A stretch of 64,000 bases of DNA from Sinorhizobium fredii NGR234 (GCF_000018545.1 NC_012586.1:868001-932000), one strand, 5' to 3'. Numbered from the stretch's first letter, positions 25,589 to 35,553 are shown. Notes: generated from the letters alone by a model not told the origin. Numbers and translations: made by a program.

Positions 25589-25852
25589 TTACGTTCCGCT
25601 GGCGCCACTTCGGCGAGCCGGTATGTTCGCTTCTTCCACCTCCGGCATCCCTCGGATTGCCGACAAGCAGCCGGTCGCCTCGGAATAGCTCGTCAAACGG
25701 GCAAAATGAATCCGCCGCAACGCCTCACTGCTGCTGTCGCGCTTGACCGGGGCTGCCAGCTCGACACCTGGAATTGCCTGAATCCTTATCAACAGGCGTT
25801 CTCGCTCCTCGACGCTGACGTCGGCCCGGATCGTAAACAGGATGTCAGTCAT
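25589..25852 (-). CDS. Small protein overlapping the subtilase gene, possible protease inhibitor
   Basis: MTDILFTIRADVSVEERERL starts at 25852, inside the last eight bases of the subtilase gene, so the two are translationally coupled. The 87-residue product has alternating strands and helices and two similar IPGVE/MPEVEEA turns, a pattern like the ferredoxin-like fold of subtilisin propeptides (inhibitor family I9). If so it would inhibit or chaperone the protease encoded just upstream. That is inference from size, pattern and position. Two damaged copies lie at 30685 and 18731. Confidence 0.6.
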   Translation of the reverse strand: MTDILFTIRADVSVEERERLLIRIQAIPGVELAAPVKRDSSSEALRRIHFARLTSYSEATGCLSAIRGMPEVEEANIPARRSGASGT

Positions 25853-27407
25853 CGTCCGAGTTCCCGGTGCGTAGGCCGCCAATCAGCTGCTTCAAGTTCA
25901 AACGACCATAGCCGAAGTCGGGCGTAAAGTCTTGGCCACCCATGGCCGGCACCTTGTCGGCACTCGAAGCCAGGGCGCTGCGGATCACCGCGGGATCTCT
26001 GGAGCCGCCATTTGCAATATAGAGTGCAGCAGCCGCAGCGACATGGGGAGACGCCATCGATGTTCCGGGCCATGCGTCATAATCCGTCTCGCGTATGTCT
26101 GGCTTTCCCTGCCGCCAGCGCCCGTCTGGACCTCTTTCCGCCCTCCAGCTCGTTTGACCCGGATAGGTCGGCAGCGTCGACCAGATAGCCTCGCCGGGAG
26201 CCGCGATCGTGATGTGGTTGCCTCGGTTGGAAAAGGTCGTGATCCGGTCCTGCAGGTTTGTCGCACCGACAGCGATGACGCCGGGTATCGCTGCGGGATA
26301 GGATACTGGGCTGCCTTCGCGCCGCTCGTTTCCCATCGCCGCAACGATGGTCGTTCCGTTCGCAAGCAATTCCTCGAATGCTGCACTCTCCGTCGGGTCG
26401 GGCGCGCCTGCGCCGCCGATCGACAGATTGATAATGTCGATACCCGCGTCCGCGCAATCGAGCAGTGCGCGCAGATACATCACGGGGTCGACGAAATAGG
26501 CAAATTCCGCAGTTCCATCCGGATAAGTCAAAAGGTCGGGGCGGTCGTCGAAAATCTTCCAGGCGTGAATCCTGCCCCTCGATATGCCGTTGATGCCGAG
26601 ATCGTTGTTGATCGTCGCCGCAACGGTGCCTGCCACATGGGTGCCATGACCGACAAGATCCTGAGCGGAGCTTGCGGCAGGAAGGTCAGGGTGCTCATAG
26701 ATAAATCCGCCAATCTGGTCCTTGAGGTCGGGATGCTCGGCGTCAATACCCGTATCGAGCACCGCGACCTTGACCCTGCTGGCGTCATCGAAGCCGGTTA
26801 AACGGCGCGCTTCATCCCATTTGATCTTGCGGAGGTTCCACATTGTATGGGCAGGTGGCGGCACGGCGGCAATTCGGCCAGGACCGGCGGGTGACGGTTT
26901 CCTGGACGAGGACCCGGCCGATTTTCGCGGAGACCTTGCCACGAGGTAACGCAGCGGCACCCGGGACACGGATGCAACTGTCGGATCGCCGGCGAGAGCC
27001 AGCTGAAGCTGCCGCAGATCGACGTCATTGGCCAACTCGACCAGGCTGGTGGCTCCGCCCGGTGTTCGTTCGTCCATGGCGGCGTTCATGTTCAGAGCAG
27101 GCGCCGACCATCCTTCTACGTCACTGCCAGGAACCCCAAGCACCTCGGGTTTTGCGCCGGCACCACGGGTCGGCCGTACCAGCATCCGGCTGGCATAGTG
27201 GGGCGCTTCCCGGGACAGAGGTGTAACGCGCTTCACCAGGCCGGCTCGCTCGTAATAGCACAAGGCCTGAAGGCCGCTGCTCAACGGCGTGCGCGCGGCC
27301 GCAAAGGTGGCTTCAAAGCTTGCCTGGCGCGGCTGGGGCCGCATGCGGACAAACAACGTTGCTGCATGGTAGGTAGCAAGCCCGGCGTTCCTGAACAACG
27401 GTCCCAT
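25845..27407 (-). CDS. Subtilisin-like (S8) serine protease with N-terminal extension
   Basis: Start 27407 has GAGGG upstream. Residues ~1-180 form an extension with a propeptide-like LVELANDVDLRQLQ stretch and a Pro/Ser linker. The S8 catalytic domain follows, with Asp218 (VLDTGID), His254 (VGHGTHVAGT) and Ser450 (GTSMASPH); the oxyanion Asn is probably in AAMGNE. All triad residues are present. No signal peptide is evident, so the protein may act in the cytoplasm, unlike most subtilases. Its stop overlaps the start of a small inhibitor-like gene. A decayed copy of the whole locus lies at 30685-31329. Confidence 0.88.
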   Translation of the reverse strand: MGPLFRNAGLATYHAATLFVRMRPQPRQASFEATFAAARTPLSSGLQALCYYERAGLVKRVTPLSREAPHYASRMLVRPTRGAGAKPEVLGVPGSDVEGWSAPALNMNAAMDERTPGGATSLVELANDVDLRQLQLALAGDPTVASVSRVPLRYLVARSPRKSAGSSSRKPSPAGPGRIAAVPPPAHTMWNLRKIKWDEARRLTGFDDASRVKVAVLDTGIDAEHPDLKDQIGGFIYEHPDLPAASSAQDLVGHGTHVAGTVAATINNDLGINGISRGRIHAWKIFDDRPDLLTYPDGTAEFAYFVDPVMYLRALLDCADAGIDIINLSIGGAGAPDPTESAAFEELLANGTTIVAAMGNERREGSPVSYPAAIPGVIAVGATNLQDRITTFSNRGNHITIAAPGEAIWSTLPTYPGQTSWRAERGPDGRWRQGKPDIRETDYDAWPGTSMASPHVAAAAALYIANGGSRDPAVIRSALASSADKVPAMGGQDFTPDFGYGRLNLKQLIGGLRTGNSDDD

Positions 27408-27512
27408 CAGTCAAACCCTCCCGGCAACCTCGGAATTTTTCGACTTTCCGCATTCTCCGCGTGCCGGATGTCCCTTCGAATTCCGTACCTAAGAGGGCGC
27501 TGAATATTTACG

Positions 27513-28136
27513 CAATGCAGGGTGGTTTTCAACCGGGCACCGCAAGCGGGCTCACGGAAGCGTTTCAGATTGCGTTCGCGGTAGAGCCGCTTGCTGAAGC
27601 AGGGCTTCCACTTTCGATTGGATTTTGCCGGGATGTTGGGCCTGGCACCTTGCTCCTCGATCAGCGCGCGGATGCGGTCGGCATCGTATGCCTTGTCCGC
27701 GAGCACGATCATGTGCGGTCCAAGATGGTTGAGCAAGGTCCTCGGCGACCTGACCATCGTGCGCCTGACCAGCAGTCAAGGCGAGCCGGATCGGGAGCCC
27801 TTGCGCGTCAACGACGGCATGGATTTTTGTGGTGAGCCCACCGCGTGATCGGCCGAGACAATGATCTCGATCCCCCCTTTTTGCCGTCGCAGCCTGTTGA
27901 TGCGCCCGTACGGAAGTGCTGTCTATCATCTGGATTTCGCCATCGTGTGCGGCGGTGATGGCATCCATCATCCTGTCCCACACACCCGCCTTTCGCCCTC
28001 GTACGAAGCGATTGTAGCAGGTCGTGCGCGGTCCGTAGCGCTCGGGCAGATCGCGCCACGGTGCGCCTGATCGCGCGATCCGGAAAAGTGCGCCGATGTC
28101 GCGCTTCTGACGCCGCTTTGCTTCGCCCGGCCGCAA
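27513..28136 (-). pseudogene. IS5-family (IS427-like) transposase remnant
   Basis: The reverse strand reads IGALFRIARSGAPWRDLPERYGPRTTCYNRFVR and the first catalytic Asp in MIDSTSVRAHQQAA. It then shifts frame near 27730, and the second Asp (VLADKAYDAD) and the Glu (KRLYRERNL) continue in the other frame. After RERNL the usual C-terminus is replaced by unrelated sequence. The N-terminus is also degraded. A short match to its end sits at 31571-31605. The element cannot be active as it stands. Confidence 0.8.
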
Positions 28137-28174
28137 CCGCTCGAACGCCAGACCTGGCGCATCCGCCTATCCAC

Positions 28175-28825
28175 CTCGGGGGTTCAGGCGCTCTGCGATT
28201 TTCCGAACCAACGTATTGGCTTTGCTGGAAAGATTTCTCCGCCGATCCGCCTATAGCGAATATGGCCTGGCGACGTTAGTCGAGTCGCTGATCGTCGCGC
28301 AAATTACTGAGAGCGGACGCACTCACACCGCTCCTGCCTTCCCTGACACGATCTCAAAATTTGCCGATTTTTGCTCGCATGCGCCTGGTAGGCTGGCTGT
28401 CAGCTCCCGATGCAACCCGCTTCGTGGCGATTGCGTTTGGCGCGGGCGACCACCGCACGCGCACCGAAGACCGGCTGCCACCGCCTGCGCTGTCAACAGC
28501 CGACGGAGTCCGGCTCGGCCTGCTTGAAGCCGTCGTCTGGCAAGGATCGCCGCATGCGCCATCACGCAAGCCATCCGCCCGCATATTCACAGAGCCTGCC
28601 ACCGCAGCCCACCCACACTCGTCGAACGCCAAACAATCTCTTGCAGGAAGCACATGATTGAATCTCGCGCGGGACCGCTGGATCGATTCCCATCAAAGGA
28701 GATTTCTAACGGCTATTAAAATGACACGGTAACATGTCATTTTCACGTAAATGAAACGCAAACAGATCTATCACATTGACAAAATGCCGAGAAAAAGATA
28801 TCTATACGTTTCAATACAAGGTCAA
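28175..28825. other. Intergenic, no gene recognised
   Basis: About 650 bases upstream of hipB copy 2. Several overlapping frames exist on both strands but none has a ribosome binding site or recognisable domain. The last 100 bases are AT-rich and should hold the hipBA promoter. Confidence 0.45.
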
Positions 28826-29155
28826 ATGAAGCGCTTAGGTATCATTATGAGGCCGGAGTCGGAGATTTTATTTGAAATAGGGCACCTGTTGAAGAAGGCA
28901 CGACTGGCCTCGGCGATGACGCAGGAACAGGTCTCCGACTTGGCAGGCATATCGCGCCCCCGTTATCGCGACATCGAGACGGGGATTGCTGCTGCGCGCG
29001 CAACAACACTGATGAATATCGCCCGCGCGCTGGGCCTCGAGATGATGCTGATCCCACAATCAATGGTTCCAGCAGTCGAGGCTTTGCTGCGCCCGCATGA
29101 CGACGACGATCTCCCCGCGTTTATCTCCCGTCCCGACGATGACGATCATGGCTAA
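28826..29155 (+). CDS. hipB: HipB-like XRE antitoxin, copy 2
   Basis: Start choices are ATG 28826 (MKRLGIIMRP) and ATG 28847 (MRPESEIL); AAGG precedes the first and TTAGG the second. The domain reads IGHLLKKARLASAMTQEQVSDLAGIS, then RPRYRDIETG, a classic Cro/C1 helix-turn-helix. The C-terminal tail is acidic (DDDDLPAF, DDDDHG). It is smaller than copy 1 and only distantly related. Its stop overlaps the hipA start by eight bases (ATGGCTAA). Confidence 0.88.
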   Translation: MKRLGIIMRPESEILFEIGHLLKKARLASAMTQEQVSDLAGISRPRYRDIETGIAAARATTLMNIARALGLEMMLIPQSMVPAVEALLRPHDDDDLPAFISRPDDDDHG

Positions 29156-30404
29156 AATATTTCAGGCTCCCAAGGCCATCCCTTCGCTCGAGGTACTGCT
29201 GAACGATCTGAAGGTCGGCACGCTCGTCAGAACGCCCGGCGATTTCAATGCGTTCAACTTCGCCGACGCCTATCGCGCGACGGGTGGTTTCCCCGTGCTC
29301 AGCCTCTCGTTCCGGGCGGCGGCGGGAGGGTTGCGCAAGAATCCTAAGCCTCTTGCCAGCGCCCTGCCAGCCTTCTTCGCCAACCTTCTTCCCGAAGACA
29401 AACTGCGCGAGGCGATGGAAAAGCACCACGCAGGCAATGTACGCGCAGGCAACGATTTTGATCTGCTGGCCGCGCTCGGCGCGGACCTGCCGGGCGCTGT
29501 CCGCGTCGTGCCGAGCGATGGCAAGACGGCGATTAGCGAGGATGCCTCAAAGGACAAGCCGAAAGCGCGGTTTTCGCTAGCAGGCGTGCAGATGAAGCTC
29601 TCAGTCATGAAGAACACCGGCAAGGGTGGTGGTTTGACTTTGCCGATGGGAGACGAACATGGTCAGTACATCGCCAAGTTCCCTTCGACAGCGTTTCCTG
29701 GTGTTTCCGAAAACGAGTACGCCAACCTTGCACTGGCGGCAGCGATCGGCATGGAAGTGCCCGAACGAGAGCTTGTCGAGAAATCCGATTTCGACGGGAT
29801 TCCCGAGGAATTCAACACGCTGTCGGAAGGCAAGGTCCTCCTGGTCAAACGCTTCGATCGTGGCGCCGGCGGCGAACGCATCCATATCGAGGATTTCGCC
29901 CAAGTCTTCGGCATCTATCCCTCGCGCAAATATGAGGCCGCCGCATACCACGATATAGCCTCCGCTCTGGTCGCTGCCGTCTCGCCCGCGGCCGCCCTCG
30001 AATTCGTGCGCCGACTGGCCCTGACGGTAATCACCGGCAATGGCGACATGCACCTCAAGAACTGGTCATTGATCTACCATGGCAATGGCGACAAGCCGGA
30101 GCTCGCGCCGATCTACGATGTCTTGTCGACCGTGCCCTATATTCCCGCTGACGCAATGGCGCTGTCGCTCGGAGGTGAGCGCTCCTTCAAGGCGCTCACC
30201 GCGCAGCGATGGAAGGTCTTTGCCAATCGTGCGAGGCTGCCGGAGCCTGCTGTACTCAAGGCGGTTACCGATATCGTTGAAAGCGTTAACGAGCATTGGT
30301 GGAGCCTTCCAGAACGGGCTGTCGTTCCGGAAAAGGTGCTTGAGCGGATCGACGAGCATTTGAGGGTGATGACGCCGATACTCAGCACTTGCGCCGACAA
30401 GTGA
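29148..30404 (+). CDS. hipA: HipA-family kinase toxin, copy 2
   Basis: The 418-residue protein shows FFANLLPEDKLREAM, FSLAGVQMKLSV (Gly-rich loop), YIAKFPS (ATP Lys), HIEDFAQVFG, the catalytic loop TGNGDMHLKNWS near residues 296-307 and IYDVLS as the DFG-equivalent. All kinase motifs are present. It shares the same operon layout as copy 1 but is clearly diverged, so it was probably acquired separately rather than by local duplication. Predicted targets are as for HipA kinases in general. Confidence 0.93.
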   Translation: MAKIFQAPKAIPSLEVLLNDLKVGTLVRTPGDFNAFNFADAYRATGGFPVLSLSFRAAAGGLRKNPKPLASALPAFFANLLPEDKLREAMEKHHAGNVRAGNDFDLLAALGADLPGAVRVVPSDGKTAISEDASKDKPKARFSLAGVQMKLSVMKNTGKGGGLTLPMGDEHGQYIAKFPSTAFPGVSENEYANLALAAAIGMEVPERELVEKSDFDGIPEEFNTLSEGKVLLVKRFDRGAGGERIHIEDFAQVFGIYPSRKYEAAAYHDIASALVAAVSPAAALEFVRRLALTVITGNGDMHLKNWSLIYHGNGDKPELAPIYDVLSTVPYIPADAMALSLGGERSFKALTAQRWKVFANRARLPEPAVLKAVTDIVESVNEHWWSLPERAVVPEKVLERIDEHLRVMTPILSTCADK

Positions 30405-30684
30405 GATTGGAGTCCGAAGCGGCCGAAAAATTTGTCCCAGCTTACGCAGACCGACTTCCGGAACGAAGTCTTCGCGGCATAGTTCAGATGTCTAAAAAGA
30501 TAAATAAAAGATTGACCGCCTCTTTTTAAGTAAGTTTTGATGGAGAAGAATCACCGTATCATGCGATGGAATTTATAATTGAATGCAAGAGAGTGAGCGA
30601 CATTCTTGGTGCAGACGGGATGTTTCCTTTAGGAAGGAAGTCTTACTTTAGATTTAGAGCAAGTCGTGAAGGCTGCGACTTGCC

Positions 30685-31329
30685 TCATTGAAGTGATCTC
30701 GCCCCACTTCGTCGAGCCGGTATGTTTGCTTCTTCTACCTCGGGCATCTCTCTGATCACCGACAGGCAGTCAATCGCCTCGGAATGTCTCCTCAAACGTG
30801 CGAAATGGATCCATAGCAAAGCCTCGCTGCGGCTGTCACGTTTCACCGGGGCCGCCAGCTCGACACCTGGGATTGCTTGAAACCTGGTCAACAGGCGTTA
30901 TCGCTCCTCGACGCTGACATCGGCCCGGCAGCTGCCGTAAACCGACGTCATTGGCCAACTCGACCAGGCTGGTGGCTCCGCCCGGCGTTCGCTCGTCGAT
31001 GCGGCGTTCATGTTCAGAGCGGGCGCCGACTATCCTTCTATGTCACTGCCGGAGACCCCAAGCACCTCGGGTTTTGCGCCGGCGTTGCGGGTTGGCCGTA
31101 CCAGCATCCGGCTGGAGGAATGGGGCGCTTCCCGCGACACAGGTGTAACGCGCTTCACCAGGCCGGCTCGCTCGTAATAGCACAGGGCCTGAAGACCGCT
31201 GCTCAGCGGCGTGCGTGCGGCCGCAAACGTGGCTTCGAGGCTTGCCTGGCGCGGCTGCGGCTTCATGCGGACAAACAACATTGCCTCATGATAAGTCGGT
31301 AGCCCGGCGTTCCTGAACAACGGCCCCAT
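30685..31329 (-). pseudogene. Internally deleted second copy of the subtilase/small-protein locus
   Basis: From ATG 31329 the reverse strand encodes MGPLFRNAGLPTYHEAMLF and about 100 residues almost identical to the N-terminus of the subtilase at 27407. A TGG-to-TAG change follows IEG at about 31030, and a base is lost soon after. At about 30930 the sequence jumps from the LVELANDV segment straight to the RADVSVEER part of the small protein, which then runs to its end (MPEVEEANIPARRS) near 30685. The whole catalytic domain is therefore deleted. Confidence 0.85.
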
Positions 31330-32299
31330 CGGCGCAATCCTCCCAATGAGTGTCTCAGACAATCTTTCTGAGATGTGGGTTTCCAGTTTTGCACCGAGCT
31401 CGGCGTCTGCCGCTATCTGATGCTTCCTACTTCGCAGTACCAGTTTCAGGTGCGAGCAATGAACCAGCTACGCTTAGCCAGCACCCACTCACCAGTGGAA
31501 CTGGGTCGATCAGCGCCCATTCGCGGCATGGAATGCTGGGAAGTCGTTACTTTAAATAGCGTCTATTGGTTTACGCAATTCAGAGTGGATTTCAACCGAA
31601 CTGCAAAACAGCTACTTAAGCGGCCGCGGGGCCCCGACAGCTTGCTGGTTCGAGATTCTCCAAAAGAAAAGGCTCGGTGTCTACCGTCTAAGGGCTGGTG
31701 GGCCAAGTACCCCGCATCCGGCCGTTCGTGCCTGTCACACTTGTTGGAGGTGGGGCTTAGTGAAGCGCCCAACGGAGCTTTCGAGGCGAGCAAGACACTT
31801 CTTGGCGCGCCCGGCACCGCCAGGCATTCATTGCCTCCGCCTCGGCAGTTGGCGAGAATAGGTATTCCAGAGATTCGCCGCTTTCAGCCTTGATCTCGAC
31901 TTTGGCGGCCATGTCGACTTTGGCGCGTGTCGCGCCCGCGACGGCGATCTTCATCTGGTCCATGGTGCACATCCGCTAGAGATTTACGTGAATCGACCAA
32001 CGATGCGGTGTCCCCAGTGAGGACACGGAAAAGAAGTTCTCCATTGAATGCTGCGGCCTCTGGAGCGATATTCCGCGTTTTTTCTATTATAGTGCGGAAT
32101 TCCGCTTGCAAAGAATTCGCTGCTGTTGTCGTAGTGGCGACGATGCGCTTGCCGCGCGGTCGCTTGGCCGCCTAGGTGACACCGCAACAGCGCGGTTTCG
32201 TGGACCGTATGGGTGGTCTGTGGCGCGTCTGGATGGGGCGTCCAAATGGAGGCGACTGTCGCCCGCTGTGCTATCCTCTCTCATTGAGCGAGGGGCAAG
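31330..32299. other. Degraded intergenic region with an IS5 trace
   Basis: Bases 31571-31605 resemble the end of the IS5-like remnant at 27513. No intact gene is recognised in the rest. One reverse-strand frame (31972 leftward, MDQMKIAVAGATRAKVDMAAKVEIKAE read in two pieces) might be a decayed small gene but cannot be supported. Confidence 0.4.
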
Positions 32300-32739
32300 A
32301 TGAATTTCCGACGTGGCCTCTTTCGATTGTGACTGACCGTCTCTGCACTTTGGGTGCTGACACTGGTCGTCTACGTCGAAATTGAAGGACGTCGGCGAGA
32401 CGTGACAGATGGAGGCTCCATCTTCGTCAGGGGCTGGGTAGCGATCACAGATGGCTGGAAAGCCGAGAAAGAGGTAGCAGCCACGAGGGAAAAGGCGGCT
32501 GCATCTGGAAGCCCGAGCGTTGTCGTGCCAGACGAGATTGGGAGCCGACTTCGAACTGGCTGGAATGCGGAGAAAGCGGCTTTGCTTTTCGGCGGTATCC
32601 TGCTAAAGCGGGTCGCGATTTTTAGGATTCAGGATTGAACGAAGCCGCTGACGCGGCATTTGGGGCATCTGATTTGCATGGTGTGCCCCTGTTTTGAAGG
32701 ATTGGGCTGTTTGGCCCAACCTTTGAACAGGAGAGTATC

Positions 32740-33600
32740 ATGAGTGAGATGAGCCCGCTGCGGCGACGGATGATCGAGGACATGACGATCCGCAATTTGT
32801 CGCCGGCGACGCAGCGATCGTATTTGCATGCAGTGACGAAGTTTTCGCGCTATTTCGGTCGGTCGCCGGACCGGTTGGGGCTGGAGGATGTGCGTGCCTT
32901 TCAGGTGCATCTGGTGTCGTCGGGGCTATCATGGCCGGCCTTGAACCAGACGGTTTGCGCCCTTCGCTTCTTCTTCGGCGTCACGCTTGGACATGCGGAG
33001 ATACCGGAGCGCATTGCCTATGCCCGAACGCCCGCCAAGTTGCCGACGATATTGAACGGCGATGAGATCGTGCGGTTTTTGGAAGCGGTCCCGAGCCTGA
33101 AGACACGAACGGCGCTGACGACGGCTTATGCGGCTGGTTTGCGCGCCACCGAGACGGTCAGTCTCAAGGTCAGCAACATCGACGGCGAGCGCGGCGTCAT
33201 CCGCATCGAGCATGGCAAAGGCGGCAAGGACCGCAACGTGATGCTGTCGGCGCAGTTGCTTCATATCCTTCGGGTCTATTGGAAGCTGGTGCGACCGCAG
33301 GTCTGGTTGTTTCCGGGACGTGACGAGAGCAAACCCATCGATGTCCAGGTTCTGCATTCTGCCTGCCGTTCGGCACGTGCCGCAGCCGGCATCGACAAGC
33401 GGATATCGGTGCACACGTTGCGCCACAGCTTTGCCACCCATCTCTTGGAGAGCGGCACCGACATTCGTATCATCCAGGTCCTGCTCGGCCACAACAATCT
33501 GTCGACCACGGCGCGTTACACGAAAGTGTCCAACACACTCATCCGCGCCACGACCAGTCCGCTCGACCGGCTGACGCTGGAGGTGGTGCCGACAGGCTGA
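32740..33600 (+). CDS. Tyrosine recombinase (IS91-associated integrase)
   Basis: The 286-residue protein has an N-terminal SAM-like core-binding domain (LSPATQRSYLHAVTKFSRYF) and a catalytic domain. The Arg of the first box is in AYAAGLRATETVSLKVSNID, the second box is HTLRHSFATHLLESGTDIR, and the HNNLSTTARYTKVS segment holds the final His and Tyr. All active-site residues appear present. Genes like this accompany the transposase in many IS91-group elements; its role in their movement is not settled. It starts after a GAACAGGAGAG site. Confidence 0.93.
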   Translation: MSEMSPLRRRMIEDMTIRNLSPATQRSYLHAVTKFSRYFGRSPDRLGLEDVRAFQVHLVSSGLSWPALNQTVCALRFFFGVTLGHAEIPERIAYARTPAKLPTILNGDEIVRFLEAVPSLKTRTALTTAYAAGLRATETVSLKVSNIDGERGVIRIEHGKGGKDRNVMLSAQLLHILRVYWKLVRPQVWLFPGRDESKPIDVQVLHSACRSARAAAGIDKRISVHTLRHSFATHLLESGTDIRIIQVLLGHNNLSTTARYTKVSNTLIRATTSPLDRLTLEVVPTG

Positions 33601-33612
33601 GGACATTCCGCC

Positions 33613-34791
33613 ATGGCGGCGGGATTGGAGGTGGCGGACATTTTTCGCCGCCACGGGGAAGGATATCGTCAATCGCATGACACGCATCTCGGGCGGGTTG
33701 AGCGCCGGGTGATGAGCGCGGTCGAGATGTGTCGGACCGCGCGGCTGGGCGGCCATGTCCAGCAATGCCGGGATTGTGAGGCGCTCCGCATCGCCTACAA
33801 TTCCTGCCGTAACCGGCATTGCCCAAAGTGTCAGGGACAGGCCAGCCGCGATTGGCTTGCCGCCCGGCAGGCCGACCTGCTGCCGGTCAGCTATTTCCAC
33901 GTCGTCTTCACCGTGCCGCAAGCGATCGCCGCGATTGCCTTCCAGAACAAGCAGGTGGTCTATGCTGTCCTGTTTCGCGCCGTCGCCGAGACACTCCGCA
34001 GACTTGCCGCTGACCCCAGACATCTGGGTGCTGAACTCGGCTTTATCGCCGTGCTGCATTCCTGGGGGCAGAACCTCCATTATCACCCACACATCCACTG
34101 CATCGTGCCGGGCGGCGGATTGTCGTTCGATCAAACCCGCTGGGTGGCTTGTCGGAGGAACTTCTTCCTGCCCGTGCGGGTGCTGTCGCGCCTGTTCCGG
34201 CGACTGTTTCTCGAATACCTGAAGCAGGCTCATGACGAAGGCCAGCTTCAGTTCTTCGGCAGCATCGCGAGCCTGGCCGATCCAGCTGCATTCACGCGCA
34301 TGATCAGAGAAGCGCGGCGCGTCAATTGGATCGTCTATGCCAAGCCGCCCTTTGCCGGACCCCAACAGGTGCTGGCCTATCTCGGCCGCTACACCCATCG
34401 CATCGCCATCTCCAATTCCCGCCTCGTCAGCATGGATGGTGGTCAGGTCACATTCCGCTGGAAGGATTATCGCAGGGGTGGCAGGCAGAAGCGGATGACG
34501 CTCGATGCCCACGAGTTCATTCGTCGCTTCCTGCTGCATACGGTTCCGGACGGCTTCCATCGCATCCGTCACTTTGGCTTGCTTGCCAACGGACAGCGGC
34601 AGCAGAAGCTGGAGGCATGCCGCAATCTCCTCAATGTCCCGCAGCCGGAAGAGCCGGTCGAAGACCTGGATACGGTCGAGGCCCCGCCATTTGCACACCG
34701 CTGTCCCTGTTGCGGCGGAAGGATGAACATCCTCGGCACCTGGAAGCCGCGTCAACCAGCCTGTCGACCAGCATGGAACGATAGCTCATGA
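33613..34791 (+). CDS. IS91-family HUH (Y2-type) transposase
   Basis: The 392-residue protein has an N-terminal zinc-finger region (QQCRDCEALRI, then NSCRNRHCPKCQG), the HUH motif in LHYHPHIHCIVPGG, and the Tyr motif in LAYLGRYTHRIAISN. A second Cys pair near the C-terminus (HRCPCCGGRMNIL) is typical of this family. Such enzymes move one DNA strand by rolling-circle transposition. It begins 12 bases after the integrase stop, so the two form an operon. The protein seems complete and potentially active. Confidence 0.95.
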   Translation: MAAGLEVADIFRRHGEGYRQSHDTHLGRVERRVMSAVEMCRTARLGGHVQQCRDCEALRIAYNSCRNRHCPKCQGQASRDWLAARQADLLPVSYFHVVFTVPQAIAAIAFQNKQVVYAVLFRAVAETLRRLAADPRHLGAELGFIAVLHSWGQNLHYHPHIHCIVPGGGLSFDQTRWVACRRNFFLPVRVLSRLFRRLFLEYLKQAHDEGQLQFFGSIASLADPAAFTRMIREARRVNWIVYAKPPFAGPQQVLAYLGRYTHRIAISNSRLVSMDGGQVTFRWKDYRRGGRQKRMTLDAHEFIRRFLLHTVPDGFHRIRHFGLLANGQRQQKLEACRNLLNVPQPEEPVEDLDTVEAPPFAHRCPCCGGRMNILGTWKPRQPACRPAWNDSS

Positions 34792-35193
34792 CCCTATCAG
34801 ACCTGGCATCACTCCAACAATCAACGTCGGCAGATCGAAGGGCCGCGAGCGAATGGCTTTGGCCAAGCATGCCGGCGCAACACAAAACGCAGCATCGCCG
34901 AAGCCTCGTTCGGCACAGATCAACCAAAAACACCGCCAGACACATCTCAATTGGCGACAAGAACCTTCTTCTCAGCCGCTCTTCCAGCCCCGCCTGGGCT
35001 CGCCCCAGCCAAACGCCATCCACCGCTTCGGTTAAATCCCCATAGTGCCAAACAACCCGCGCCTTCGCTCAATCCGGCTTCAATGAGGTCCGATCAGCGA
35101 ATGCTGCATCCAAAGCGGCCGGACCTCACAGAACCCTCCAGATTCCCGAATCGGGGTTGGCTGTGATTCCCTCGCTTTGACGGGAGGGACACC

Positions 35194-35553
35194 ATGGGCA
35201 AATCACATCCGCTTGCTTTGCGTAGTCGTGTCATTGCGTTTGTCGAGGACGGTCACAGCCATCGGGCCGCGGCCCGGCACTTCCGGGTGTCGCCGCGTTT
35301 CGTGAACAATCTGGTGAAGCTCAAACGCGCGACCGGATCGCTGGCGCCACGGCGGCAAGGCCATCTGGGTGGCGGCAAGCTGAACGCGCATGGCGAGTGG
35401 GTCCGCGAGCGCCTGGCGCAGAATGGCGACCTGACGCTGGACGAACTGTGCCTGGAACTCGCCGGGCGCGGCGTCATCGTGCACCGCTCCAATGTTGGCC
35501 GTCTTCTCCACCGCCTCGACCTCAGCCATAAAAAAAAGCCTGCAGGCAAGTGA
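35194..35553 (+). CDS. IS630-family transposase, ORF A (helix-turn-helix part)
   Basis: The 119-residue product starts after a GGGAGGGACACC leader and has two helix-turn-helix units (SHRAAARHFRVSPRFVNNL and LTLDELCLELAGRGVIVHRS), the DNA-binding part of an IS630 transposase. It ends shortly after a run of eight A (from 35530), where a frame change would join it to ORF B. The join needs a +1 (or -2) shift relative to ORF A. Confidence 0.88.
   Translation: MGKSHPLALRSRVIAFVEDGHSHRAAARHFRVSPRFVNNLVKLKRATGSLAPRRQGHLGGGKLNAHGEWVRERLAQNGDLTLDELCLELAGRGVIVHRSNVGRLLHRLDLSHKKKPAGK

Larger units (their letters stand above)
32640..35161. mobile_element. IS91-family element with tyrosine recombinase gene
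   Basis: The left border lies just after the IS630 leader text ending GGATTGAAC, a tetranucleotide GAAC fitting the known IS91 target preference. The right border is near 35161, where IS630 sequence resumes (TGTGATTCCCTCGC). No target duplication is seen, as expected. It carries an integrase-like gene and an HUH transposase. Bases 34792-35161 hold no gene and are probably the element's terminal region. Exact borders are uncertain by several bases. Confidence 0.75.

Noticed and set aside
27513..28136. Active IS5 element with programmed frameshift
   Set aside because: Besides the frame change, the N-terminus is damaged and the C-terminus after RERNL is replaced, so decay is the simpler reading.
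32929..34755. A 608-codon minus-strand frame opposite the IS91 genes
   Set aside because: The plus-strand integrase and HUH transposase have full catalytic motifs; the reverse frame has none.
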